DNA of 64,000 nt from Mycogone perniciosa (GCA_025331125.1 JAOALB010000009.1:310001-374000); one strand, 5' to 3'; positions 1-11,385 are shown, numbered from the stretch's first letter. A program made the numbers and translations. The notes: generated by a model not told the origin, from the letters alone.

Positions 1-1749
1 TATGAGATCTACAATGACAAGGTCTACGACCTTCTGGAGCCCCCCGAAAAGCGTACACCTACTGGACTGCCTCTGCGGGCGGAGGCCAGTGGCAAGACAG
101 TTGTCGTGGGTCTAACGGAACGGGCCTGTAGTGATCTCAAGGACTTTGAGAAGTTGTACATCGAGGCCAACAACAACCGAGTGACGGCTGCTACTAAGCT
201 CAACGCCCACAGCAGTCGAAGTCACGCTATTCTACGGGTCAAGCTGACTCAAACAACCGGTAACATGGTTCGTGAGAGCACAGCATCTGCCATCGATCTT
301 GCTGGTTCGGAGGACAACCGCCGGACAGATAACGGTAAGGAGAGACTTGTGGAATCGGCCGCCATCAACAAGAGTCTCTTCGTCCTCAGCCAGTGCATCG
401 ATGCCATCTCGCGGGGAGACAAGAGGATACCGTACCGGGAATCCAAAATGACCCGCATCCTGTCGCTTGGCCAGAACAACGGCATCACCATCATGATTTT
501 GAATTTGTCCCCACTGCGCAGCTATCACCTGGATACCCTGAGTAGCTTGAATGTTAGCTCTCGCGCCAAGCGGATTGAAGTCCGTGAGATTGAGAATGAG
601 GTTGTGTTCAAACAGGTTCCTAGGACGAACTCCAACCCTAACGGGGCGGCCGCCCAGCGTCAGCCATTGCGACCGCTGGCCAACGCCATCAATGCTCATA
701 ACGTCCACAACGGAAACGTTGCGGCCAAGGCTGCCGAAGTGACCAAGCCAGTTAAGGCATTCAGTGTCTATACGGATAAGGCAAAACCCTCGGTCATTGC
801 CCGACCTCCAGCAAACTCTGGCCAGGTTCGGACCACAACCTCCCAAAAGCGACCTTCTGATCACGAGCCTGTCGCTCGACCGAGCAAACTTGCACGGCCT
901 ATAAACCACTCTTACCAGACACCACAAACTCCCAAATTCCAGCAGGAATCTGTCACAGTAACGGCGGCTGAAATCGAGGCCATGGTGGAGAAGAAGGTCA
1001 GCGAGATTCTGGCAGCAAGAATTGCCGCTGAGAAGTCGGCACAACACTCCCAGACCCAGGCACAACCCGAAGTCAGCGATGCGATGCAGAGGCGCCTGGA
1101 GGCTCTGGAGCGACGAATTGAAAGTGATGACTGGAGAGACGATGCTAAGTCTGATGGGCTGCGACATCTGCTTGCGGCCAGGCAGCACAAGGAAAAGGGT
1201 GATGATGCGGCGACGTTGAAGGCGTACGAGATGGCCCTTCCTTATTTTCCCGGCCAAGCCAAGCTGCTGAACAAGATTGAGAGACTTCGTGCACGTCTAG
1301 GATTGTCTGGAGAGGCGTCTCCTGCACGAAGTGATGTCAAGAAGAAGGACAGGAAGAGGAGGCGCAAGGTCGCGACCGAAGACGAGGACAGCATCTACCA
1401 CGATGCTGAGGCAGATGGAGAAGAGGAATGTTATGTTCCCACTCCCAGGATCAAGTCTCGTCAGCTAAAGGCGAGAGCTACAGCGAAGACGGTTCTGTCA
1501 GATGAGGATGTCCCGGCATCACCGCGGACACAGCAGCTCCTGGACGTTGTTAACTCCCGAGAACTGACTCAAATTAGAGGGCTCGTAGGATTTGGGGCTA
1601 AAAAGGCACAGGACCTCGTGGATTACTTGGAGCTTGCCAGCGCAGAGAGCGGTGGCGAAATTGAAAGCCTGTCACAGCTGCGGGCTATACCCGGCATGGG
1701 CGGAAGGGCAGTAGACCGAGCATATGAAGGATTGCCGGCAATGGCATAA
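1..1749 (+). CDS. Kinesin motor protein, kinesin-10 (KIF22/Kid)-like, 3' part
   Basis: The open frame runs in from the left edge in phase with base 1, so the N-terminus and P-loop lie outside the window. Visible motor motifs in order are switch I (SSRSH, near 208-225), switch II (DLAGSE, near 295-315), NKSLFVLSQ and YRESKMTRIL. A neck and a low-complexity basic linker follow, then a short helical stretch (EIEAMVEKKVSEIL) and a TPR-like helical pair (HKEKGDDAATLKAYE). The end carries a helix-hairpin-helix-like segment (IRGLVGFGAKKAQDL and AIPGMGGRAVDRAY). A motor followed by a C-terminal HhH DNA-binding unit is the architecture of kinesin-10 chromokinesins, which move chromosome arms on the spindle. 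Kinesin identity is certain; the kinesin-10 assignment rests on the HhH tail. Confidence 0.9.
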   Translation, partial: YEIYNDKVYDLLEPPEKRTPTGLPLRAEASGKTVVVGLTERACSDLKDFEKLYIEANNNRVTAATKLNAHSSRSHAILRVKLTQTTGNMVRESTASAIDLAGSEDNRRTDNGKERLVESAAINKSLFVLSQCIDAISRGDKRIPYRESKMTRILSLGQNNGITIMILNLSPLRSYHLDTLSSLNVSSRAKRIEVREIENEVVFKQVPRTNSNPNGAAAQRQPLRPLANAINAHNVHNGNVAAKAAEVTKPVKAFSVYTDKAKPSVIARPPANSGQVRTTTSQKRPSDHEPVARPSKLARPINHSYQTPQTPKFQQESVTVTAAEIEAMVEKKVSEILAARIAAEKSAQHSQTQAQPEVSDAMQRRLEALERRIESDDWRDDAKSDGLRHLLAARQHKEKGDDAATLKAYEMALPYFPGQAKLLNKIERLRARLGLSGEASPARSDVKKKDRKRRRKVATEDEDSIYHDAEADGEEECYVPTPRIKSRQLKARATAKTVLSDEDVPASPRTQQLLDVVNSRELTQIRGLVGFGAKKAQDLVDYLELASAESGGEIESLSQLRAIPGMGGRAVDRAYEGLPAMA

Positions 1750-3227
1750 GCATAGTTGGTAGAGACGGTGCCACCTTGGATAAGAATCGCTTGAAGAGGT
1801 GATTGAAGCATATATGGCGTTGGGGTGTTCAGCATTGCATCTGGTTGTCGTCGTCGGCTCAAATGGGTGAGCGAGCCATTGAAATTGATTTCTCCGCATG
1901 TCTGTATACATGCACATTCAAATGTTTTCTTCTTCTTTCCTTTGTTCTTCGGTGATTGGTGATATGCGTGGTTTTCTCTTGTTGCAAGTCTAGACTGACT
2001 GACAACGACTTATCGAGTACATAAGGTAATTATTATATTGTTATACTACTAGCACAGATCTCATTCGTGGACGGGGGAGGGGGGTGTTTCAACGCTCACT
2101 CCAAGCACAGCATTTGAATGGATAATATTTCTTTTTCTTTCAAGACATGGCGGTTTGACCAGAGAAGCTTGATGCGTTGCATTCCCATGCTGACAACGCA
2201 TGTGTTGTCGAGACAGATCAAGTTCTGAAACAACGGCTTCAATGTATGGTTTGCGTGCAGTGCAGCCAGTCAACAAGTGGGAACCATTATCACCATGCCA
2301 CAGCTAAAACCTCTCCGTATGCAGATTAGTAAAAAAACAAACAAACAACTCCATTTTAGGCGTTCGGCTAGGTTGTTGTTGAGCTGATTGGCCACTTGGG
2401 ATTTCCTAAGATGGAATGTCGTTTCAGCCGGGAGTGTCGGACAGCCAGTCGATTGATTGATTGAGAAGCGTAATGCATGATGCCAGCCCACATCCGCGCA
2501 CCTCACGCATGTTTCACGAAACCTGGAGCTGCTGGTGATTGCTTTTGTATGGATGCTTTTTGTAGCACATATGTCCGCAGGGAGAAAAGCGAGTGAGGCA
2601 AAAGCAATATGAATGCAGATATTGGTGGAGCGAGCAATGGAGAGACAAAACCAGCAGCCCAGTCCACACACATCACCTATTATTGATTGATTGGCATGTA
2701 GGTATTAGGCCTACTTCGTACATTCACAGCAACATCGCGTGAGGCATTAAGCAGGCTGAAAAAAAAGGACGAGACGCCCATGTGGTCTCGTAATTTTGCA
2801 TCTATGTACAAAGCCGTTCCGTTTTGGAGAGTATACATACCCTCCCGTCATGGCCAACATATCAGAGAATGCAGCAGCGCCTGACTCCGCATAAAATGAT
2901 GATGATGATGATGATGATGCTTGACTCCGTGAGAAATTTGTCCAACACGCGTCTTCAGGTAGCTAAATCCCCTAGGCAAGTAGCCTGAGGGTAGAAAGCA
3001 TACATGGGGGAACGGACAAATAGCAAAACATGGCCATGTAAAAATACAACGACAATATTCGTAACAAAGCGGCGCACACGTCGTCGTGCGTGTTCGCCGC
3101 TTGGTGGTCGTAACCAAAAGCTTCCACGATTTCCTCCTCATTACCGTCACGCCAACCCAGCAAACCATACACCACCCCAAGTAACCATGCCTCTTTGTAT
3201 TGTATGATATTTTTTCCTTGGAGTGCT
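1750..3227. other. Intergenic region between convergent genes
   Basis: This holds the 3' flanks of the kinesin gene and of the small minus-strand gene at 3228. Open frames here, including a 133-codon minus frame at 2270-2671, have no recognisable domain and irregular composition. The only clear structure is a trinucleotide microsatellite at 2896-2919. Confidence 0.6.
2896..2919. repeat. (ATG)n microsatellite
   Basis: Eight perfect ATG units. In one minus-strand frame it reads as a poly-His run, which makes a spurious open frame at 2848-3231 look interesting. Confidence 0.9.
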
Positions 3228-3587
3228 TCACCGAATCATGCTTGTCCGTCTGTCTACTGTTCGCTGTGATGGCTCTTTCGTGCCGAACCCAGGCATTGAG
3301 CTGAATCGGTTTAATCTCTTGCGCTCTGGTGTGGGGGTGGGTGATACGCTATTTTGGGCTGCAATGGTGGCGACAGACGGCCTCTCTCCGTGCAGAGCAT
3401 CAATACGGGTGGCGCTCGAGTCTGCCGAGGAGCCTGTGCTATTTGGGGTCTGGTAGATGTACTCGCCATCCACATAGATGGCGTTGGAGACGAAGGTAGA
3501 GCGACGATTGCGACGGCGGGTGTAGCGTTGCTCAAGACGGAAGAGCTCAAGCTTGGCTTGAATGCGATCGAAGAGACTTTGGCCCAT
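3228..3587 (-). CDS. Small conserved fungal protein of unknown function
   Basis: The protein is 119 aa if it starts at the internal ATG at 3585-3587 (MGQSLFDRIQAKLEL). The open frame extends upstream to 3707, but that extension has leader-like composition. The N-terminal half is strongly protein-like: an amphipathic helix (DRIQAKLELFRLEQRY), an arginine cluster (TRRRNRR) and the segment YVDGEYIYQTP. The C-terminal half is Ser/Thr/Pro-rich and probably disordered. I recall similar short proteins as conserved hypotheticals in Sordariomycetes but know no function for them. A pyrimidine-rich leader and a GA/TC repeat tract lie upstream at 3930-4045. It could be a small RNA- or membrane-associated factor; nothing in the sequence decides this. 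Confidence 0.65.
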   Translation of the reverse strand: MGQSLFDRIQAKLELFRLEQRYTRRRNRRSTFVSNAIYVDGEYIYQTPNSTGSSADSSATRIDALHGERPSVATIAAQNSVSPTPTPERKRLNRFSSMPGFGTKEPSQRTVDRRTSMIR

Positions 3588-3929
3588 GATTGCAATAGCG
3601 TGTAAAGGAGTCCAGGAAAACGAAGTTGTGGTGTTGTGAGATGGTGATCGAATGTGGGAGGCGATGGCTGAGAGTTTGTTCTTCCGTATTGGGAATGTGT
3701 CGACCACGAAGGTTCTGGGCTAACTTGAGCTTATGGACTTAAAGGCAAAGTCTCGCTCTCGTCGAAATCTCGCGAATTGGATGGTTACGGGTTTTGAAGG
3801 AGTGCAGGAACGGTTCCGGAGGGACTGCTGGAAAATCCGCTGGCTGGTTGGTTGGTGATGGTTGAATATGAGTGAGAAAAAAAAGAGCGAGCGACAAGGG
3901 GTTGGGAGCTGCGGTTGCAGGGATGTCCG

Positions 3930-4045
3930 TTGAAGCTCGAGAGCGAGAGAGAGTGAGAGAGTGAGATGAGAGAGTGTGAGAGTGTGAGAGTGTGAGAGTG
4001 TGATAGTGTGATAGTGTGATAGTGAGAGAGTGGGAGAGAGCGAAG
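3930..4045. repeat. Tandem GTGAGA/GTGTGATA octamer-like tract
   Basis: Near-perfect 8-bp units (GAGTGTGA, then TAGTGTGA) repeat between about 3958 and 4025, flanked by GAGA-rich sequence. On the minus strand this is a TC/CACTCT-rich tract, about 350-450 bp upstream of the small gene at 3587, so it probably belongs to that gene's promoter or leader. Confidence 0.75.
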
Positions 4046-4118
4046 AAAGCGAGGAAATGAGAGCGAGAGAAGCTGCAGAACTGGGGTGGAGGAGGAAGAT
4101 TATTAGTACTATTGCTGT

Positions 4119-5423
4119 TACGGAGTACTAGTATGAGGAAGACGAGGAAAGGAAAGGACCTTGCAGAAGGACCTTGCATCTGGGCCCTGGATACGCCTGC
4201 ATGTCAGGCGTGCTGGTGGATGCATCTGGTGGCCTGGGCCCTGGGAAAATGGACCATTAGCGGACTAGTGGGGGGCTGTCATGGGTTTTTAGGGCCTTTG
4301 GGTGTCTTGACTCTGGAGCGTCTGTGTTCTCCAGGGGTCCATGGCTTGAAGACTCCACTAAACAGCCTGGTGATTCATGAGCCTATGTTGCAGCGCATAG
4401 CCTTAAGATTAGTACTAATACCACCGCTACTGTGCACTCTGAGCTGAAGATGCCACCGGGATATGAGTTTAATATTATAAAAGTCCACTCGTAGGTCGTC
4501 TACGAAGTACAGGTAGTACTACTACAGAGTATGTGCTGCAGCGTTATTCTCCTATACCCCGTACTATACCTGCAACGCCTCGTAACAACGGCAGAACTAC
4601 TCGTACTCGTACTAGTTAATAGTATTAACTGGGCCCTTCATCCTTTGTAATAAATTGGAGATCCCCATCGCGGGCTGGTGCAGGGGCTTCTGAATGGCCA
4701 GAGAGCCCGCAGCCCAGCTTGAGTCCAAACTGCTAGAGCCATCCGGATGCGCCAATAACTTGCATGTCGACGCCGCGCGTCGAACGATCAATTGGGTGCT
4801 TCCACACTTGGCCGCACTTGGTAAGCACCAGGACGCCGTTGCGATCTTTGGCTGGTTAAGCGACATTGCCAGCGGAGGGGGGTTCGACATCAGGTGTCGT
4901 GAATGTGCGGAGTAAAATAAGCCCAATTGTGTCAGTTTGCTATTGTTTTGTCTTGATTGAAATTGCAAGCGTATCGTATCTCCGTGACATTCGTCTGTGG
5001 CTAGATACGAGTAGACCTTGTGACGGATTTACTGAAAATCCTTGATAAGATACCACGACGAGAGCATCACAAGATACAAACCTCGGTACCAATCGTCTTC
5101 ATCCCTGTACGGAGCACTACGAGTACGTACGAGTAATAATACTGCTAGTACGGAGTACTCGTACGGAATACCTCGTACTGTGCCCTGTTTTAGCCGTTGC
5201 TCGTTCGCCCGTTTTGCTAACCGCAAAAAGACCGAGAAGGCGCGATGATACGAGTACGTTGCTATGAACCAAGCTTTGCATCCCCTTTTCTACGAGGATT
5301 CTGGAAAAGGAATGCGTACCGAGATGTCCGTGCGGACGGCAAATGCATATGCAGTAAGATGTTGGCCAAAGTCAACCATGTCACACGACACCAGTGCAGT
5401 GCTGCTACTACGAGTACTCCGTA
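4119..5423. repeat. TAC-N3-GTA element cluster 1
   Basis: Exact nine-base copies lie at 4119-4127 (TACGGAGTA), 4501-4509 (TACGAAGTA), 5149-5157 (TACGGAGTA) and 5415-5423 (TACTCCGTA). Degenerate copies and CTCGTAC words lie between them, notably 5107-5180. All are intergenic. Confidence 0.7.
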
Positions 5424-6109
5424 CTTTATACACAAGAGCAGAATCGGAGCATGATAGTATCATGGTGCTGCTTCTTAATCAATCTCGATACAAGTGTACG
5501 AGTACGTCAAAAGGCAAGTAAGTACTAAGCATAAAACCCTCAATGTTTGAACCCACCAGATCGGCTGAGTCTTGTGCTCCCGCAATCCGACTGTTTGTCT
5601 CGGGTCCCTTGCAGATACGAAATCTTGTGCTTCGACATGGTTTTATCTGATATCCCCAATTCGGTACCTACGTCATCTTTCAACGGCCGGCTCGCGTCCG
5701 CTTTCTCTATTCGGCACTCCCCCGCGCTCGAGTTGCACCACCAGGAAGGAACAGGCCATCTTCAGGCATAAGTCAGCAGATGTCTTGCATCGTGAGAGAG
5801 CTCGGGGCTCCTGCAGGTCGCTTGGGAACTCAGGAAGGACCGGATCACAAGACTCGTCCCGTTTCCATATCGGGAACCGCTGTTGTACACCCGATCCTGA
5901 TATCTGATATCTGGCGAGACAAGATGAGAAGAAATGCATTTCTCCAGCCTCATTATCAACTGCCACTCTGTCGTCTCTTCTGTGATGTCCGGGGTTGATC
6001 GTCATACAGAGACAGCTACAGGTTCTTCAGCACGGTTTGAGTCTCTCGGAACTTCATCATCTGATACAGTCCACCTCGTTGGAAAGTCTCCCTCTCTGAG
6101 CCAAAGAAG

Positions 6110-9043
6110 ATGCGATCCCACAGCATTTGGATCCTCGCGGCCCTAGCCGGGGGGGTCGCGTCTCTGAGGAATGGACAGAAGAAAGTCCTAAACGAGCTCA
6201 ATCCTCGTCCTCCGGCGGAAACCCACTCTGTCCTCACAAAGAAGTATCTACTCGAGGTTCAAAAGGTTAGATACCCTTCGCTGTTTTTGCAGCATTGATC
6301 ACGGGCTCACCAATTTCCTACCCTGTCAGGGCAGGAGCATCGCCAGCATCGCCCGACAACTTGTGTCAGAACAACCGTTTAGGGACGGTCCGTACTTCAG
6401 ACAGTTTGACTGTGGTGACATATTTGGCGGCATGGTCATTGAAACAGGCTCGGACAACGTCGATACATTGAGCGCAATTGATGGCGTTGCCAAGGTTTGG
6501 CCGATGAAAACGGTACCCATGATGTCGGCAGTGAAGCGAGTAAAGATTGCCCCAGAGGCCAAGATTCACAACTACTCAATGCACCAGTGGACTGGCGTTG
6601 ATAAGCTCCACGCAGCGGGCATCAGGGGCAAAGGAGCCACCATCGCCATCATTGACACTGGCGTAGATTATACTCACTCGGCAGTATGTGACCTCTATCC
6701 CGGCCATCAATTAACATTACTAATACTGCACAAAAGCTCGGTGGTTGTTTTGGACCTGGTTGCAAGGTTGCTGGAGGCTATGATCTTGTTGGTGCTGAGT
6801 GTAAGCTCTCAATTAAATATTGGCATTTTCCCAACGTCACGTAGAGCTGATCTGTCAATACAGGGGACACTCACAACGAGAAGCGTCATCCAAAGAGCCC
6901 AGATGGTGACCCTATGGACGTTCATGGCCATGGGACGCATGTTGCCGGAATTCTTGCGGCGGAAAACGAATGGTTATTAAGGCGTCACCTCTACGATTCT
7001 TCGAGCAACTTCTGATTCTTTTTTTGTATAGGCTCATCGGTGTTGCCCCTGATGCCAAGATTCTCTCCTACAAGGTCTTCGCAGATGTACGATAGCCCAT
7101 CTCCTGCCCAACTAAGCGAAGCTAATACGGCCATCTCACCTAGACTCCCTACGACACAGATGAAGAAACGCTTATCCAGGCCTTTTGTGATGCCTACAGC
7201 GCAGGGGTGGCGTCTACCAATGCTTCGCACCACACCCTAGTACATGCTAACTTCTGGGTAGGCCGATATCATCACGGCAAGCATCGGTCGGCCTAATGGG
7301 TTTACCGATGATCCTTGGGCTCTGATTGCCAGTCGAATTGTGGAAAGGGGAGTGGTAGTTACGATCTCGGCCGGAAACGAGGGTACTACTGGGCCATTCT
7401 TCTCTAGCAGCGGCTCTAATGGTCGCGGTGTCTTGGCCGTCGCCGCCATAAATGTCACTGGGAATCCAAACATCAGCACGTCCGATCCATCTGCGGCACC
7501 TCTACCAGCGACTTTCACTACCTGGGGTCCGACCAACGAACTACTCATCAAGCCAGATATCGGGGCGCCAGGCTATGAAGTGGTTAGTACGATTCCAGGT
7601 GAGGGATATGAAGCGATGAGCGGCACATCCATGGCTGCCCCATACATTGCTGGTATTGCTGCATTATACATATCCAAACATAGTGGTCGCGAGCTACACG
7701 GGCCGGGATTTGCGAAGCGACTAGCAGAGCGTATCATATCTAGTGGACGCAGTGTCATTTGGTCTACTCGAAGCACCCAGTACGATCACAGGGCTCCTCC
7801 ATTCCAGGTTGGCACAGGGCTCGTCAATGCTTTGAAGGTTCTGAACTACAAGACACATTTGTCTTTTGAGTCAATCACCCTGTTTGACTCGGTTCACTTC
7901 CAACCACGGTGGAGCGCTGAGATCACCAACCTCGGCAATCGAACGGTGGTCTATTCTTTCGAGCTTGAACCGCAGGCTGGGGTGGAAATACTCGATCCGC
8001 GTTACGGCATCAAATCCCTCTATCAACTCAAACCCCTGCGCATCGCCCCACTAGTTGCGTTGCCCAAGGATTTCGTTGTGCCGCCGGGAGAGTCGCGGCA
8101 AGCTGAGTAAATCTACAGGAACATTCGTGTTGGTCTTCCTGTTAACAAGTTGTAGGTTTACCTTTAGTTTTCCGGAGGGAATTGATGATGACTATCTTCC
8201 ACTATACGGTGGGAAGATTTGGGTCAGGGGAAGCAATGGAGAGGATCTCTCAATTCCATACGGAGGTAGGATTCTTGGAAATCGACGATTTGTTTCACGT
8301 TGCGTGCGATTGACAGCAATTTGAAATAGGGGCAGCATACGATACAGAAAAAGCCTTTCACAAAATGTTTTTGGGAGAACCTTCTCTCACCAACTGGAAC
8401 AACAATTGGACGTAAGTGGGTATTGATTGCAGGGGTTGAATCAATTCTGACAACCTTCACATAGGTGGTCATTCAATGTCGAGAGCAATCCATTCGACTT
8501 TGTTGAATTGGCTACCAGTCTCAAGTACCCTTGTTTTTATCTCCGCTGGGATGTAAGTGTCTCATATTCCATTTGCCATCATTGACTTTATGCCCAGACA
8601 GAGTCTGATAACCCTGCAGATATTTGACTCATACTGGAATGAGGTGTACTGGCAATTCCCCCCAATGGTAGGCAGAATGGGCTACATTGGCTCTGCCGCG
8701 ACGATGCGAGATGCAGACTCATACTGGTACTACGATCCACAGCGTGTGAATAAAGACGACACGGTCGCTTTTCCCCTGACCAGAATTCCTCGTGGATACG
8801 GAAGACATTGGTGGTTTGGCAAGTTGGCCAACGGAACTCAGATTGCACCTGGAAACTACACGTGAGCCATTCCGCATATTCGAACGATGGATATAACTGA
8901 CTTGAGTATCATGAAGACTGCGCTTTGCGGCATTGAGGCCGTATGGGAACCCCGATATTTCAGACCATTGGGACATTATGCGTCTGCCTGTGCGCAACAT
9001 TCAGATTCTGCCGTACAACCACACAAACTCGACGAGGCCCTGA
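6110..9043 (+). CDS. Secreted subtilisin-like serine protease (S8 family)
   Basis: Spliced gene of about twelve exons; those I placed firmly include 6110-6265, 6330-6683, a main exon near 7262-8108 and a last exon ending in TGA at 9041-9043. The first exon gives a short basic start and a hydrophobic core (WILAALAGGVAS), a likely signal peptide. The catalytic set is complete: Asp in IIDTGVDYTH, His in DVHGHGTHVAG, oxyanion Asn in ISAGNEG and Ser in MSGTSMAAPYIAG. After the catalytic domain comes a Fn3-like region (DDDYLPLYGGKIWVRGSNGE) of the kind found in C5a-peptidase/vpr-like fungal subtilases. The C-terminus (RFAALRPYGN ... IQILPYNHTN) matches the family's usual end. It probably degrades extracellular protein for nutrition or host and substrate penetration. 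I saw no disruption once introns are removed. Confidence 0.88.
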
Positions 9044-9420
9044 CAGATGTTGAAGCAGCCGAAAGATGGATGGAATTTAATATTGGGAATGAATTATCAC
9101 GGCGGATGTGATAGCCCTGACTTGCTATCTTCCTGCAAGATGAGATAATCAAGAAGTTGAAGTTTTTTTTTGAGGCCTATAGCTACTGAGGGTGTTTCTT
9201 CGAATACTATAGGTAATTGTAGGTAGTTGAGCTAGCTTAAGCGTAACCATTTTCTTCTATTTTTTGATGATTTCAAAAGCTTGTGTTGCTGCCTGTTTGC
9301 CGCTCCTCGTCCAGTGAGCCTTTATCATATCCTGCTAGTCAGGATCAGAGGATGTAGACCAAGGTATGCATTCTCGTCAACACAAGAAAGACAAATTCGA
9401 GCTGCCCTTGTCTGACTGGC
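9044..9420. other. Short intergenic region between convergent genes
   Basis: AT-rich 3' flanks of the protease and the ZIP transporter. No gene or structured element seen. Confidence 0.6.
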
Positions 9421-11385
9421 TCAAGCCCATTTCCCCAGCAGACTCATCACTGCCAATCCCGCAACGAGACCCAAGCCTGCGAGTACTACGGTGAGGATGT
9501 CAGCATCAGCCAGCTCGGCCTTCTGACCATGGGCGCCGACCATCCAGTCAGCAGCCCACATCTCAACGACGCCAACCCAAATAAGAATACCAGCTGAAAG
9601 GGCGTCGAGGGTGCCAATGGAAATGAGGGTAGACCTGTCGTTGCCATTGAATTGCTGGAGGACGCCAATCCCAATTGCCATGCCGATGGGAGTGATGAAG
9701 GCGAACAGAGCGGCGAGTGCGAGTTGCTTCTTCAGGGGCAGGCCGAGAATCTGCGGAGCGGAGGCTTCAGAACTGTGATTGGAGAGAGCGCTGTCTGCAG
9801 CTGCATTATCTGTGCAGGCGTGCTCGTGAAGATGGAGGGAGGGATCGCGGGAGCCGATGGCGGCGATACGAGTGCCCAGGGCGATGCCTTCGAAGAGTTG
9901 GTGGAAGAGGATGACAACAAAGAGGGTGCGGAAGAAGCTGTCACCCGCGACGACGAGAGTGAGTCCGATGACTGGGAAATATATATGTCAGCGGAGGAGA
10001 ATCCTTAGGGAATGGGTTTGTTGGTGACTTACGGAGTGAGTGGAAGAGAATACCGGCTTCCATGACTAAAATGCTGACAACTTCGGCTGAGAGCATAGCT
10101 TTAGACTTTTCCTTTGTCGTAAGGCTGGAGGCGGAGTTTGTCTTGGCGAGGACGATGCGGTGGCCGACGTATTCGACAAGAAAGGAGAGGAATAGGCCGG
10201 CCATTACGATGGCAGATGTGGTGGATTCGTATTCAAGCTCGCCGAGACATTTGTTGCCGAACATGAGAGAGGCATGGGTGTAAAGCTGTATTGGGTCAGG
10301 TCAGTGTTTTCGTTCTTCAGGCAGGGGGGCAAGTAGATTTGGGGGGTTCCTGGAGCAACATACGTGAACGAGGGCAGTGGAGATGATGATTCCCGTGCCG
10401 AATTGTTTGAGGATGGTGAATGGGAGGGCGAGTTTGTTGGGCAATGCCTTTTGTAGCAAGATGGGAGAAAAGACGCCTATTTTTGGTTAGAGAATGCCAC
10501 TTTTACTCTCGAGTCGAGTCAATGAGGCTTGTCATTTGAAAGGGAAACTCACCGATGGCGCTGGTGGCTAGGATCACAAACAGCAGACCTACTCGAAGAC
10601 CAACATTGTAGTCTCTGTTTGGGGCCTTGCAGGTGGCCTCTTGAGAATGGGACTCGCTTCCATCTCCTCCCACGCAATGCCTAGGGATTGTTGGTTAGTT
10701 TTTTTAATTTTTACTTTGCGTGGACTCGGGGAAATGAGTGGGCAACTTACTCAACTCCAGCGTGGAAGTGGCAGTTTCGACCTCCACTGGCGGATTCACT
10801 TTCATGGTCATGGTCATGATCATGATCATGCTCATCGTGCCCGTGCTCGTCATGCCCATGTTCATCGTGATCATGGTCATGGTCATGGTCGTGGTCATGC
10901 TCTTCGCCCTCAGCGCCCTCGGCCTCAACCTCTACTTCCTCTCCATCCGGGGCAATGCAGAACCTTGAAGAAAGAATTAATAAACCTGGCTCCTGGTGAA
11001 TCACTCATAATAACATGCGATTTTACGTACATCTCGTTTCCATGGTGATGGCATCCGGTGAATTGCGCCGGTAGGTTAGTTGTGGCTGTGGGAGTCGTAT
11101 GGATCGAGTACTCGGTAGTGCCAGCCTTGCAAAACCTATGTAAATTGACAATCAGCCCGTGAACACACACCAATTTCCTGCTTTTTTCACCCTTGAATGA
11201 AAACATTTAATATCTTTCCTGAGTACATACAGTGCTGAGCCGTGCAAGTGACAGCCCGAAATGGCTGTAACTGAGGGTGCAGCTGCAGAAGTTGGAGTAG
11301 CACTCGTTATTGTGGCCTGTCTTGGGAGCAGCTCAGCCGTAGCAAAGCCATAAAGGGCAGCCAAAACACCGGCCTTGAAATACAT
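9421..11385 (-). CDS. ZIP-family zinc transporter with Cys-His-rich N-terminus
   Basis: Seven exons, high to low: 11231-11385, 11031-11135, 10751-10963, 10553/10554-10680, 10364-10476, 10033-10285 and 9421-9971. The start at 11385 gives a signal-like helix (MYFKAGVLAALYGFATAEL). Before the first membrane span are three ten-residue modules, CHLHGSALFC, CHHHGNEMFC and CHFHAGVEHC, and a long His/Asp/Glu run (about 10790-10890). ZIP membrane helices follow, including SAIGVFSPILLQKALP, the metal-site helix FHQLFEGIALG and a last helix ending MSLLGKWA. The protein should bring zinc into the cytosol across the plasma membrane. Extracellular Cys/His zinc-capturing N-termini are known in fungal ZIPs used under alkaline, zinc-poor conditions (Aspergillus ZrfC type). 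Upstream CCTTGAAGG and CAAGGT words suggest zinc-responsive control. Confidence 0.9.
10790..10890 (-). repeat. His/Asp-rich coding repeat in the ZIP transporter
   Basis: CATGGTCATGATCATG-like repeats encode alternating HDHDHDHD and DEHGHDEHGH stretches in exon 3 of the transporter, between the second and third Cys-His modules. It probably binds Zn(II) or other divalent metals. Confidence 0.85.

Larger units (their letters stand above)
3588..6109. other. Gene-free region with repeats and scattered TAC-N3-GTA elements
   Basis: This contains the leader of the 3228-3587 gene, a GTGTGAGA-type repeat tract and several short TACGGAGTA/TACGAAGTA elements (4119, 4501, 5149, 5415) mixed with CTCGTAC and AGTACTA words. 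No frame on either strand gives a recognisable protein. Confidence 0.55.

Noticed and set aside
2270..2671. 133-codon minus-strand open frame
   Set aside because: Cys-rich but without any recognisable motif and placed in the 3' flanks of convergent genes.
2848..3231. Minus-strand open frame with an eight-histidine run
   Set aside because: The run is only the (ATG)n microsatellite read in one frame; the rest has no domain and random composition.
3739..4179. 146-codon minus-strand frame rich in SHSLT repeats
   Set aside because: It is the translated GTGTGAGA tract in the leader of the 3228-3587 gene.
5540..5620. Possible minus-strand tRNA (TTTGAACCC-like T-loop)
   Set aside because: The bases around the T-loop do not pair as a T stem, and no acceptor stem or anticodon arm can be drawn.
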